Assembly (NCBI RefSeq): GCF_020907245.1 | Contig: NZ_JAJJWH010000023.1 | Span: forward strand, 1-61,900 | Direction of reading: 5' to 3' | Length of the DNA stretch: 61,900 nt | Source: Pontibacter harenae | GTDB taxonomy: Bacteria > Bacteroidota > Bacteroidia > Cytophagales > Hymenobacteraceae | The notes under the pieces: generated by a model | Told to the model about the DNA's origin: nothing | Database searches by the model: none | The model's input: only the letters and a program-made list of their open reading frames with translations | Shown here: positions 1 through 8,995 of the stretch, one piece after another | Numbering within the stretch: the stretch's first letter is position 1 | Layout: each line of letters starts with the position of its first letter | Program-made: the position numbers and the translations under genes

Positions 1-434
1 CGTTTTATACCCAGCGGAAACGTAGCGGCAGCATAGGGGGACGGCGGGGGGATGCTAGTTTTGAACTTAAGGTGTTAGTATTGCAGAATAAAATGTATTT
101 GTAGTGCAATGCTTTGGCTCCTATCTACTTCTAACTAATTTTACAATAAATTAAGAAGCGGGAGTGGCATACATTGTGTCTCCCGCTTCTTATTTATCAT
201 GACTGAGATAACTGTAACTGCCTAAGTACCATAAATGCTGCTGACGTTTTCTCAAAAAAGATTTCTACCCTCAAGTCAATATCTTTTACCAGCCTATACC
301 ATAATTGTCTGACCCTCCCCAGGGGCTATTATGCTCCCAATCATAAAAGTTAACATTAATAGGGCGTTCGTTCTGTCGTGGACGCTTTGATGGCACAAAT
401 TGTGCTAAACTGACTTGCCTCTTCTAATATAGAA
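1..434. other. Left-edge intergenic region
   Basis: No complete gene is visible. Short open frames run in from the left edge and stop within about 100 bases; any of them could be the tail of a plus-strand gene lying outside the window, but none has a recognisable sequence. A hairpin at 153-191 supports a plus-strand gene ending here. The remaining 240 bases to the amidase stop hold nothing I recognise. Confidence 0.4.
153..191 (+). terminator. Intrinsic terminator hairpin
   Basis: AAGAAGCGGGAG at 153-164 pairs perfectly with CTCCCGCTTCTT at 180-191 around a 15-base loop. A T-rich stretch follows on the plus strand, so it probably ends a gene entering from the left edge. It could also act on the minus-strand amidase transcript. 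Confidence 0.65.
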
Positions 435-1604
435 CTAGGTCCAGTAATGAAATTTTTTCTTTGTGAAAATAGACTTTGGTATCATGGCATGTACGCCAAG
501 GGTTCTGTCCACCACCTGGCTTACCTCAAAATCAACACCTGTACTGGCAATGGACAGGGCCTGATTGAAAGTAAATCCCATCTCATCTTTTATGAAATTT
601 ACCGTTTCAGTAAGAGCGTTTTGCATAGCCTTATCCAAATCTGGATCTAGGCCAATAGCGATAAAATGAGTAGGTGTTTCGGCACGTGGTTGTTTTATGG
701 TTTTGCCCTTGTGTACTATAAACTTTGCGACTAATGCGAGAGAGGCTTCTATAGCTACACCACTCACTTCTCCGTTACCCTGTGCAGAATGGCAATCTCC
801 TGTAGTAAAAAGACCACCTGGCACAGATACAGGCAGAAATAAAGTAGTGCCTTTAACTAAATGTTTGATATCTAAATTACCTCCGAAAAAATCTGGCGGT
901 ATGGAGCTGACACGGCCAGTTTCAGGGGGAGGGGATAAGGCCATTACTCCCATAAAAGGTTTAAGAGGTATTTCTACACCTTCAACAAAAGAGGCTGTAT
1001 TCTTCTTTTTGTCGTAGCGATAAACAAAATTCTCCCTGCTTGTAACAGCATCTGGAATGCCACCGCCTCCAGGCCAAACACTGTTCACGCCATAGTTACT
1101 GCGTAGTGGTAAGTCAAGTATACGAATTTCCAAAGTGTCACCAGGTTCAGCGCCCTCTATATAGATTGGCCCCGTGAGCATATGGCCTCTGATGCCAGAT
1201 GGCTCTGGCTGTACGTTTTTCAAGATATCTATGATTTCTTGTGCATGCTGATCAATAGAGAGGTTATTGTCTTTGAAGAAAGCCTCAGGGTTTCTGCTAC
1301 TGATTCCAGCGGTACTAACGGTATGTATTTCTACTATATCTCCGTCCTTAACTCGAGCTACAGGAGGTACATCAGCACCAAAATAACCCCAAACCATGTT
1401 TTTAGGAATAGATCTGATTACATGATCTGGTTTGATGCGTGGGGAGACAGTAGTAAAGGTTTCTTCTGGACTAGCTATGCAAGATATACTGGCGGCGCTG
1501 GCTGCTACACTGCTTATAGAAAGTGCTGCAAGTCCACCCTTAGCAGTCTTTTTCAGAAACCCTCTGCGGGATTTATTTTCTTCATTTTGATGTGCTTCTT
1601 TCAT
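435..1604 (-). CDS. Tat-exported acetamidase/formamidase family protein
   Basis: The 389-residue product belongs to the FmdA/AmdA family, metal-dependent hydrolases of short amides such as formamide. A twin-arginine signal is present (R13-R14 in SRRGFLKK, then an alanine/serine-rich hydrophobic stretch to about residue 45), so the enzyme should be folded in the cytoplasm and exported. The family signature GDCHSAQGNGEVSG is intact in the C-terminal half, and GHMLTGPIYIEGAEPGD lies in the N-terminal half. The length fits the family plus a signal. It lies 99 bases downstream of the threonine-aldolase-like gene on the same strand, also Tat-exported, and the two may be co-transcribed. The natural amide is unknown; the family call is firm, the substrate is not. 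Confidence 0.85.
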   Translation of the reverse strand: MKEAHQNEENKSRRGFLKKTAKGGLAALSISSVAASAASISCIASPEETFTTVSPRIKPDHVIRSIPKNMVWGYFGADVPPVARVKDGDIVEIHTVSTAGISSRNPEAFFKDNNLSIDQHAQEIIDILKNVQPEPSGIRGHMLTGPIYIEGAEPGDTLEIRILDLPLRSNYGVNSVWPGGGGIPDAVTSRENFVYRYDKKKNTASFVEGVEIPLKPFMGVMALSPPPETGRVSSIPPDFFGGNLDIKHLVKGTTLFLPVSVPGGLFTTGDCHSAQGNGEVSGVAIEASLALVAKFIVHKGKTIKQPRAETPTHFIAIGLDPDLDKAMQNALTETVNFIKDEMGFTFNQALSIASTGVDFEVSQVVDRTLGVHAMIPKSIFTKKKFHYWT

Positions 1605-1703
1605 TGGAAGTATACTTTAAGTGTAGAAAAGTCTGGTTTTAAGTAGGTAAGTAAAGCTTTGCTGTTTATGAAGATATTTGTTCTTGCTGCAGACGAGAAA
1701 AAA

Positions 1704-2891
1704 TCAAGCAAGTGAAGAGTTGATAGCTTTTGTTAATGCGGTAACAATGGCTTCATTTTTTCGTCTGAGGATCGTTTCGTTGATAAAGAACTTGATGCTG
1801 CCATGACTGTCTGGCATTCTGATTTGGATGCCTTCTTTTTCTTTTAGGTAAGCAGACAGTTTCTCATAGTTAACAGGTGTTGTAACCTGAAGATTAAAAA
1901 TGTTGCTTCCGTTCGGAATCTTGGTAATCTTCATGTTTGGAGATTGGTTAATCAGGCTGATGAGCTGTTCTCCTTTTGTTTTGGACTTTTGAAGAATGCC
2001 TTCGATACCTGATATTTTATCGAGGGCCATAGCAGCGTAAGGCCAGTTTTGGTACATGTTACCGCCGAATATCTTTATCAGGTGGGGCATCTGGTCTATT
2101 ACCGCTGCATCGCCTGAAAGCACTGCTCCTCCTTTGCTGCCAAGGTACTTGTAGAGTGATATATATACTGTATCAAAATAAGAAGCATATTCTTTGATAG
2201 GAACTCCAGAGTAGGCAGAGGCTAGGTGCAGTCTTGCTCCATCTAAGTGTAGCTTTATATTGATTTCTTTACAATAGGAGGAGACCTTCTTTATTTCGTC
2301 TATCGGAAAAATCTCTCCATCAGCTCTACGCACAGGGTTTTCTATGGAGACGGCTCCTATACCGCTTTTAAACACTTCTCCCTTATCATGATAGGTGATC
2401 GCTTCTTTTAAATCTTCTAAACTAAAAGCACCTTTCTCGGGCGCGAGAGGAATCAACCTTTTACTGTGAACTGCTTGTGCCGCATCACCTTCATCACGAT
2501 AAAGGTGGCTTACTTCCTGTACAAAAACTTTGGTGTTGTTTCCGTTTAGAACTCTAATCGCTAGGTTGTTTGCCATGGTGCCCGATGGCATAAAAATGGC
2601 CTTTTCTTTTCCTGTTATTTCAGCAAACTTCTGCTCTAGTTTAGCCACAGCGCCACCTTTTGCATAGGCGTCTTGTGTGTCACTGTTCTTGGTAACAATT
2701 GCCTGAAGCTCCTGCACGTATTCTAAGGGTGACGTTAAGGCTCCATCAGTAAAGAAATTTATGTTTTCTTCTTTGTTTGTACTGTTGGCATAAGCAGTTG
2801 GAACTGCTAAACCTGTAGGTAAAAGCAGCGGAAGTGTTGCCAGTCCTGAGTTTCTAAGAAACTCGCGCCTGCCCTTATTTTTATTGGCCAT
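1704..2891 (-). CDS. Tat-exported threonine-aldolase/beta-eliminating-lyase family protein
   Basis: A 395-residue fold-type I PLP enzyme of the beta-eliminating lyase family (low-specificity threonine aldolases cleave threonine to glycine and acetaldehyde). Visible family features are the SGTMANNLA cofactor-phosphate region, the LHLDGARLHLAS aspartate segment, and SLYKYLGSKGGAV, where one lysine should bind PLP. The N terminus carries a twin-arginine signal (RREFLRNSG followed by a leucine/proline/alanine stretch ending in AYA), which is unusual because threonine aldolases are normally cytoplasmic. Export with bound PLP through Tat would be consistent. It lies upstream of the Tat-exported amidase. 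Substrate and physiological role are not evident. Confidence 0.85.
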   Translation of the reverse strand: MANKNKGRREFLRNSGLATLPLLLPTGLAVPTAYANSTNKEENINFFTDGALTSPLEYVQELQAIVTKNSDTQDAYAKGGAVAKLEQKFAEITGKEKAIFMPSGTMANNLAIRVLNGNNTKVFVQEVSHLYRDEGDAAQAVHSKRLIPLAPEKGAFSLEDLKEAITYHDKGEVFKSGIGAVSIENPVRRADGEIFPIDEIKKVSSYCKEINIKLHLDGARLHLASAYSGVPIKEYASYFDTVYISLYKYLGSKGGAVLSGDAAVIDQMPHLIKIFGGNMYQNWPYAAMALDKISGIEGILQKSKTKGEQLISLINQSPNMKITKIPNGSNIFNLQVTTPVNYEKLSAYLKEKEGIQIRMPDSHGSIKFFINETILRRKNEAIVTALTKAINSSLA

Positions 2892-3421
2892 AGGTGTTTT
2901 TTGTTTGGAGCCTGTTCTCTACTTCCATCAGGCTTAACTTGTCCTTTCTGTTGCCAAAGTTTAAAGGAATGTAGATGTAAAGTATCAGGTAATAAGTAAG
3001 GACACTTAATTAGTTTAAACTATCTGTCTCCAAAATATTGGAGAAGTGTGATTTATAAAGCAACAATAATAGCTTTCTACATGCATTTAGCAACAATTTA
3101 TGAGGTACCTTTGCGCTTTATGTTTACTGTACTTTTGTTACTTAAATACATTTGTATTTATAGTATCAATATAGTAAGTTTTTTGCTAAAAAAGGCTGTT
3201 CGCTTAAAAATGTTCAGTTCCACTAGTCTAGGCGGTTCTGAAATTATGGTGAAGAACATGAATGGGAATATCTACCTAAGGAAAGGCAGCAAATAAACTC
3301 ATCCTTGCCATAAAACCTGTTAACGAAACCACCCTTTGTAATAGCTTTTTATTCTATCACAAAGGGTGGTTTCGTTTTTCATGGAAGCTTATCAACCAAG
3401 ATAAAAGCAGGTGCCAATGTT
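2892..3421. other. Intergenic region with possible small RNA or small ORF
   Basis: This gap separates two minus-strand genes. On the plus strand there are two candidate Bacteroidota -7 boxes (TACCTTTG at 3106-3113 and TACTTTTG at 3130-3137) and a strong hairpin at 3323-3375 followed by T residues. An 82-codon open frame (3048-3296) overlaps, but its composition is not convincing and the second -7 box lies inside it. A short non-coding transcript ending at the hairpin is an alternative. Confidence 0.3.
3323..3375. terminator. Strong 17-bp hairpin terminator
   Basis: ACGAAACCACCCTTTGT (3323-3339) is perfectly complementary to ACAAAGGGTGGTTTCGT (3359-3375) with a 19-base loop. On the plus strand a short T-run follows, favouring termination of a plus-strand transcript. 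It also lies just downstream of the minus-strand DUF2254 gene and may serve both directions. Confidence 0.75.
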
Positions 3422-4720
3422 TTAGGACATATGTTCTAATCTGGCTTTACGCAGTAGGACTTTGATGAAGTCTATATCTTCCTGAGCTTTCATATCTTTT
3501 ATTGAGGCCTCCTCAATAGATTTTAATTCTTTTTCAAGAAGAGACTTATGTAAGTCTTGTTCATCGCGTGCACTTACTTTACTGATCAGGTCAATAAGGC
3601 GCGCCTGCACTGCCACATCTTGCGTAGAATAAGCTCTTATACTGGCAGTACAGAGGTAAAATGTTCTTTCGAAGGGTACAGGAGCGTAAATAATACAAGC
3701 TGTACCATCCTTCTGTTTTATCACTTTCTGCCCTTTTAGTTGCTGTAGCCTGCAAAGCAGGTCCATCATATAGTCTATTGCATGAATAGCTGTGCCAGGG
3801 TCGTTTACTCCAGGACTGAGTCCTTTTACAGCTATTTCAGTAAGGTGTTTAAAACCATAAAGGAAGTTTTCTTGCACAATTTCCTGGTGCCGCAACAATA
3901 CGTTCTCCTCCAGTATTTCTTTAACTTCATCATCCAAAGGCAAGTTGATCTCAAGAAAAGGTTCACCTTTAAGCAAGTACGTCCCTTGGTTAACTAAAAG
4001 CCTAACTTTTAATCCTTTTTTTTCTGCGCTTTTCTTAAATTCATCTTTCGTGATAGTGTCAAAGTAGCCAGAGTCCCAGGCTTTCACAAGCCTAAACTCC
4101 TCGTCCTCTTCCCATACCTCATGGTAACTACCACTATCAAGTTCGCGGCTAAGATTGTCTCTTACAGTGGTGTATATATCATTAAGAATGTTGCCAATCT
4201 GAACATCATTCGAAACTCTATGGATAAAATAAATGAAAGATATTAGGCTGACAAAACTCATAAACATAGCAAGTACAACGGAAAATAGGGGCACCTTCGG
4301 CCCCGACTGCATTGTTTCGACGTTGGTTAATGTGATGATGATAAAACATACAGTACCTATAATGGAGCCCATCACAATTTGACTTCCTTTCTGGTTAAGT
4401 AAATCTGGCAACAACCTGGGAGAAAAATTAGAGGTTACTTGTGTCAGAACAACCATCACCATAGTAAAAGTGAACGTCACGAGGGTTATCAGGCCTGTGA
4501 GGAGGGAAGACAGCAGGCTGCGTGCCGTATCAGCATTGTCAATCTGCAGGAATGGCACTACTCTCATTATCGAACCCCCAATAGAAGCTTTATCTAGTTG
4601 ATTGGTGCCCCATGAGGTAACCAACATGCCCAAAGATATCAACGTTGGATAAAAGGCGATACTTGTAATTATTTGCTTGTACCCCTTCTTTGCAGAATAC
4701 TTCAGTTTAGCAGTTTTCAT
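3422..4720 (-). CDS. DUF2254 family membrane protein
   Basis: The 432-residue product matches the DUF2254 family of predicted inner-membrane proteins of unknown function. Four hydrophobic segments occupy roughly residues 18-37, 70-95, 113-132 and 143-168, followed by a long soluble C-terminal part of about 260 residues. GFKHLTEIAVKGLSPGVNDPGTA is the most family-typical stretch; only this family conserves the SPGVNDP core I used for recognition. The soluble half is charged and ends in a probable helix rich in lysine and glutamate. It is divergent from the YetF pair on the other side of a 267-base gap. No function can be assigned. Confidence 0.8.
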   Translation of the reverse strand: MKTAKLKYSAKKGYKQIITSIAFYPTLISLGMLVTSWGTNQLDKASIGGSIMRVVPFLQIDNADTARSLLSSLLTGLITLVTFTFTMVMVVLTQVTSNFSPRLLPDLLNQKGSQIVMGSIIGTVCFIIITLTNVETMQSGPKVPLFSVVLAMFMSFVSLISFIYFIHRVSNDVQIGNILNDIYTTVRDNLSRELDSGSYHEVWEEDEEFRLVKAWDSGYFDTITKDEFKKSAEKKGLKVRLLVNQGTYLLKGEPFLEINLPLDDEVKEILEENVLLRHQEIVQENFLYGFKHLTEIAVKGLSPGVNDPGTAIHAIDYMMDLLCRLQQLKGQKVIKQKDGTACIIYAPVPFERTFYLCTASIRAYSTQDVAVQARLIDLISKVSARDEQDLHKSLLEKELKSIEEASIKDMKAQEDIDFIKVLLRKARLEHMS

Positions 4721-4987
4721 ATAAACAAAATGTTAAACAGTATGGGGGCGCTGTGAGTGAAGGGGCTACTACGTAAACATGATTCTACATTTTCATTAGC
4801 TGTAGTAGTTCCTTAACCGATACCTGTAAACGCAGAACCTAAATAAGAGTTTGCCGCTCTCTCTTATAAAACTAGTGTAATCTAAATTGAAAAGAACTTC
4901 TAAATAACAACTCCCTTCAAATCTAAAAGGTAATGGGGTATAGTTAAAATCATAAACCTTTGACTCTACTATAAGTATAAAATTGGG

Positions 4988-5677
4988 ATGAAAGAAGAAG
5001 ATTTACAATTAGATGATTGGCAGCGAATCCTCATCGGGGATAACCCTTGGGGCTTTATGGTAGAAGTTTTCCTCAGATCACTCATCATTTATGTATGTTT
5101 GATTATTGTAATGCGCTTGTTGGGGAAACGCATGAATGCGCAGCTGACCATTACTGATTTAGCCGTCATGCTTACATTGGGTGCAATAGCCTCTGTGCCG
5201 ATGCAAGCCTTCGACAAAGGTATTTTGCCAGGCATTGTACTGCTCATTGCAATATTGCTCTTACACCAGGGTGTTACGCTACTTACCTACAATAAACGAA
5301 AAGTAGAAATGCTTACACAAGGCCATATCAAGCTTGTTATTAAAAATGGTGTAGTAGATCCGGATGAACTTACTAGAATGCGCATCAGTAAAGATCAGAT
5401 ATTTTCTGTACTGCGAGCTAAAGGTGTTCGGCATCTGGGTCAGGTAAAAAGACTTTATTCCGAAGCCGACGGGCATTATAGCTTGTATAAGTTAAAAGAA
5501 GCAAGACCAGGTTTATCTGTTTTTCCGAGGTCTGCTAATGTATTGCCCCCTAGCACTGAGGAGCTGCAAGGTAAACAAGCCTGTTGCTACTGTGGTAATG
5601 TGGTTGAAAGAGCAGATGAGCCGCCCAAATCTTGTGATAACTGTAACTCTGAAGACTGGATAGCTGCAGTTATTTAA
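4988..5677 (+). CDS. YetF/DUF421 membrane protein with C-terminal rubredoxin-like metal ribbon
   Basis: A 229-residue DUF421 (YetF-type) protein. Two to three membrane helices lie within residues 24-100 (MRLLGKRMNAQLTITDLAVM is the conserved helix-loop), followed by the small soluble DUF421 domain. The C terminus adds a ribbon, CCYCGNVVERADEPPKSC then DNC, with the C-x2-C-G and C-x2-C spacing of rubredoxin and rubrerythrin tails, so it probably binds iron or zinc. Ordinary YetF proteins lack this extension. The next gene starts 17 bases after the stop and encodes a paralogue with the same architecture, so the two form an operon and perhaps a heteromer. Function is unknown. Confidence 0.85.
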   Translation: MKEEDLQLDDWQRILIGDNPWGFMVEVFLRSLIIYVCLIIVMRLLGKRMNAQLTITDLAVMLTLGAIASVPMQAFDKGILPGIVLLIAILLLHQGVTLLTYNKRKVEMLTQGHIKLVIKNGVVDPDELTRMRISKDQIFSVLRAKGVRHLGQVKRLYSEADGHYSLYKLKEARPGLSVFPRSANVLPPSTEELQGKQACCYCGNVVERADEPPKSCDNCNSEDWIAAVI

Positions 5678-5694
5678 ACCTATAATTTAAAGAT

Positions 5695-6393
5695 ATGAAT
5701 TCGACAGATGCGGAACTTTGGGATTGGATGAGAATCTTGCTGGGAAGCTCGCCGCCCATATTTTTGATTGAAGTTATTATACGAGTATCGTTTATATACC
5801 TGCTGCTTATGGTGAGTATGCGGATAATGGGTAAGCGTATGTCTGCTTTAATCAGCCGAAATGAGATGATTGCGATGGTATCGTTGGCAGCGGCTGTAGG
5901 TTTACCCATGCAAGACCCAAACCAAGGCTTAATACCTGCGGTTATTGTAGCAATTATTGTTATTGGCGTGCAACGTATTATCTCAACCAATACCATGAAG
6001 AGCGCAAAGTTTGAGAGCCTGGTAGTGGGCAGTATAAATGCTTTGGCACAGGATGGCTGTCTGCAGCTTAAAAATATGGAGCGTAGCAAAATTACGCGTG
6101 AGCGACTTCTGACAGAGTTCAGAAACAAAGAAGTTACTAACCTGGGGAAGGTGCAAAGAGCCTATCTCGAAGCGAATGGTTCTTTCACCATCTATCTATA
6201 TGATGAAGATGAAGAACGTGAGGGACTTTGCATTTTACCTGATTGGGACAAAGAATTTCTCCACGAGCTTACTGTAACTGATGACTTTTTTGCCTGTGGC
6301 AGTTGTGGGAATGTTGTGCAATCACAAAACAAACCAGAACAAACTTGCGATAACTGCGGCCATAAAGAGTGGTTCAAAGCCATCAGGGCCTAA
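5695..6393 (+). CDS. YetF/DUF421 membrane protein with C-terminal rubredoxin-like metal ribbon (paralogue)
   Basis: At 232 residues this protein is laid out like the preceding one: a charged N-terminal helix, membrane helices in residues 20-95 (MRIMGKRMSALISRNEMIAM aligns with the first copy), a soluble DUF421 domain, and a C-terminal C-x2-C-G ... C-x2-C ribbon (ACGSCGNVVQSQ, then TCDNCGHKEW). The ribbon again resembles a rubredoxin-type tail. The two genes clearly arose by duplication but have diverged in the soluble domain. A bidirectional terminator follows at 6487-6521. Metal identity and role are inferred only from cysteine spacing. Confidence 0.85.
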   Translation: MNSTDAELWDWMRILLGSSPPIFLIEVIIRVSFIYLLLMVSMRIMGKRMSALISRNEMIAMVSLAAAVGLPMQDPNQGLIPAVIVAIIVIGVQRIISTNTMKSAKFESLVVGSINALAQDGCLQLKNMERSKITRERLLTEFRNKEVTNLGKVQRAYLEANGSFTIYLYDEDEEREGLCILPDWDKEFLHELTVTDDFFACGSCGNVVQSQNKPEQTCDNCGHKEWFKAIRA

Positions 6394-6486
6394 GGAGCTG
6401 CGAGTGCAAGTATTGTATAAATGGTATCTGCATGAATAACTGAAAGGCCAGAAAGTCAGAATCATTGCTGCATAGGCATAAAAAGT

Positions 6487-6521
6487 AAAAAGCCTGCCGA
6501 TCTTAAATCGGCAGGCTTTTT
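6487..6521. terminator. Bidirectional terminator between convergent genes
   Basis: AAAAAGCCTGCCGAT (6487-6501) pairs with ATCGGCAGGCTTTTT (6507-6521) around a 5-base loop, with A and T runs on either side. It ends both the YetF operon (plus) and the MG2/TonB-plug gene (minus). Confidence 0.9.
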
Positions 6522-6526
6522 CATAT

Positions 6527-8995
6527 CTATTTTTGAGAAAGGTTTTTGCTGTTCACTCTGAAGGTAAGGTTTCCTTTGCCTGGGTTCCCATCATCCGATA
6601 TTCCTTCTGCTATAGCCCTGTATGTGGTGTTTCGGTCGGCAGTATAAAAGGTTACTGTTGCCTTTCCTTCTGCATTGGTCCTCACACTAGGGTTCCAGTA
6701 AACAGTAGTACGCATGTCAGGTTCATCGGCACGGTTATTTTGCTCATCGTAGCGGGGACTGTAAAACTCCCTCACCTTGCTAAAGCCACTCGCTTTATGT
6801 ATGATGATATAAGTACCTGGTTCTACTACCTGATCCTCTTCGCCACCGCGCTTTGTAAAAAAGGCAATTACACCTCCAGATGCTCTTCCGCCATAGATAC
6901 TCGTGTTAGCTGCATTTTTCAAGATCTCAATACGGCTGATATCAAACTGGTTTAAGCCTGTGATAGCATTTTCAGATACAGGCATACCATCTATCAGGTA
7001 AAGTGGAGACTCTTGCTGCCCTCTGATTCTGGCCTGAAACTGGTTTAATCCTGAGCGGAAAACCTGTAGCCCAGCCACACGCCCCTGAAGACTTTCCAGG
7101 ATATTACCTGATGGAGCAGCAGGAAGTTCTCGACCACTCAAAACAACATCGGCTTTCTGGTGTAGCTTAAACGGAACATACACGTCCTTTTCTCCTTTAA
7201 TCTCAAACTCTGGCAGCAAGATTCCCCTTAGCGTATAAGTTCTGCCTAACTCTGCGGCCGAAGAACGTACCCGATTGCTTGCCAGCACAAACTCCTGACG
7301 CGTACTAGCCACAAGCGCGTCAGATAGAGATGCAGAAATTGTAGGTGCTTTGGGTAGGTAATTGTTCTCATCCATAACTACCTGCAGGTGCTTACGCCTT
7401 CCTCTGGCATCTGTGCCCTGTATCACCATATCTACCTCACCCGTAAAATCGAAACCTCTAAAGGCAAATTCACCCTGTTTATTTGTTTCTGTTGTGATAA
7501 AAGCCTGGTGCTGCCCTTGCAAGTACAAAAGCGCTTCACCATTTTCAACAGGTTTATCTCTGCTGGTCACTAGCTTTCCGCGAATAGTCAGGTCTTTTTC
7601 GCTTGGATATTGTAACGCAGGAAAGGTACCTGCTACAGCTTCTTGCCAACTAAATCGGCGCCAGCCCTGAGTCATGAGCAGGTACTGCAAGGCTTCTTTC
7701 CTCTCTGGATTATCGTTCTCAAAATAGTAACCTGGCTGTTCTACATGGCCACGCAGGTCAGAGGTAAGGAGTAAATAGCTCTTGATGTCAAGGCCATGTT
7801 TTACTTGCTTTACCAGTTCATCGTCTGTTACGGCCAAAGAAAAATCAGTGGCTACAGGTTTACCTTCTTTATTTTTTGCCTCAAGTTGCAGCGTTACAAG
7901 CTCTCTTCCGCCATAAGTAGCTTTGTTTGTTGTTAGCGTCACATCAAGGTTATCTTGTTGATCTACAAACACCAGCCGTTCTGCCAGCGGCTCTCCGTTT
8001 GCGCGAGACAAGTTCAAACGAGCAACACCTGTAGGAAACGCTGAGGTAGGAACCTCCTGACGGTAAGTTTGTCCTGGCCTCAAGATAATATTATGTGCGT
8101 ATATTAAAGCATCCTGGCTAATGCCCGTAAGCACTAAAGACTCCTGCTCATTTACGTTTCCAGTAATAGAAGCAGTAACGGTATTTCTGTCAGATGCTTC
8201 ATTTATCCGCAGCACATAGCCTGTTGCCTTTGCTGCAGGAAGACTATAAGTTAGTGTTCTGCCATCTTTCGTCTTCACGCGAGCCATATAGCTGCGTCCA
8301 GCCTGAGGCTTCAAATCGAAAGCACCCATACCCAAATGAGCATCTGTGAAATCTAGCACCTTTTGCCCCTGGTCATCAAGAACACTTCCTGAAACGGCTA
8401 TTCCATTTCCGCTGGCATCAGTTGCTTTGAAGGCTATTCGGTTCACTAGCCCCTGTACCATTTCACCACCTTCAGGGAAAAACTGAAAATCAACATCCTG
8501 TGAGTTTACTTGTGCGGCGCTTGTCTTAGAGACGTCAGCAGCGCTAAATACGCTTATCTTTCTGTTGAAGAAGACTTCTTCTCCAAAATTACGCATCCAC
8601 TGCGTATAGGCTGAAAGTCTGTAAGTACCTGTTGGTAAGCTATCAGGCAGTACAATGTCGCCTGCTGCCTTACCATTTTCAGCCTTCAGTTTAAGGCGCT
8701 GAACAGGTTCGTTAGCTGCGTTAAACAAATCCACATACAGTACGCCACTTTTAGTAGTTGGCTGCAGTGTGGCTGCATCTACCACATATCCTTTTAACCA
8801 CACAGACTGCCCTGGAGCATAATAAGGTTTATCAGTCTGCACATACACCTTTTCAGGTGCATATTGTGTACGAAAAGTATCTAGGTAAGAAGCTATCCTC
8901 TTCGGTAAGTCCGTTTGCGGACTTTTAAATGCCATCAATGCCAAAAGCAAAACTGGCATAATGTATAGGAAATATTTATATTTATTCTGAGTCAT
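6527..8995 (-). CDS. MG2 domain protein with embedded TonB-receptor plug
   Basis: The 822-residue product starts with a signal or anchor segment (residues 9-23). An MG2 (alpha-2-macroglobulin-type) domain follows around residues 45-150 (KVYVQTDKPYYAPGQSVWLKG), then macroglobulin-like beta domains and a carboxypeptidase-regulatory-like domain near 470-545. A TonB-dependent-receptor plug sits near 625-715 (PLYLIDGMPVSENAITGLNQ, then ISRIEILK and YGGRASGGVI). The end, VYWNPSVRTNAEGKATVTFY, is typical of the MG domain preceding a thioester module, but no thioester (GCGEQ) is present. There is no beta-barrel domain, so it is not itself a receptor. Proteins of this build are common in Bacteroidota and sit in the periplasm or on the outer membrane; the role is unknown. 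Confidence 0.85.
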   Translation of the reverse strand: MTQNKYKYFLYIMPVLLLALMAFKSPQTDLPKRIASYLDTFRTQYAPEKVYVQTDKPYYAPGQSVWLKGYVVDAATLQPTTKSGVLYVDLFNAANEPVQRLKLKAENGKAAGDIVLPDSLPTGTYRLSAYTQWMRNFGEEVFFNRKISVFSAADVSKTSAAQVNSQDVDFQFFPEGGEMVQGLVNRIAFKATDASGNGIAVSGSVLDDQGQKVLDFTDAHLGMGAFDLKPQAGRSYMARVKTKDGRTLTYSLPAAKATGYVLRINEASDRNTVTASITGNVNEQESLVLTGISQDALIYAHNIILRPGQTYRQEVPTSAFPTGVARLNLSRANGEPLAERLVFVDQQDNLDVTLTTNKATYGGRELVTLQLEAKNKEGKPVATDFSLAVTDDELVKQVKHGLDIKSYLLLTSDLRGHVEQPGYYFENDNPERKEALQYLLMTQGWRRFSWQEAVAGTFPALQYPSEKDLTIRGKLVTSRDKPVENGEALLYLQGQHQAFITTETNKQGEFAFRGFDFTGEVDMVIQGTDARGRRKHLQVVMDENNYLPKAPTISASLSDALVASTRQEFVLASNRVRSSAAELGRTYTLRGILLPEFEIKGEKDVYVPFKLHQKADVVLSGRELPAAPSGNILESLQGRVAGLQVFRSGLNQFQARIRGQQESPLYLIDGMPVSENAITGLNQFDISRIEILKNAANTSIYGGRASGGVIAFFTKRGGEEDQVVEPGTYIIIHKASGFSKVREFYSPRYDEQNNRADEPDMRTTVYWNPSVRTNAEGKATVTFYTADRNTTYRAIAEGISDDGNPGKGNLTFRVNSKNLSQK

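Noticed and set aside
1..102. Short frames entering at the left edge
   Set aside because: Too short and no family motif; any of three frames could be the gene end.
3048..3296. 82-codon plus-strand frame before the strong hairpin
   Set aside because: No family features and it begins upstream of the apparent -7 boxes; kept only as an alternative to a small RNA.
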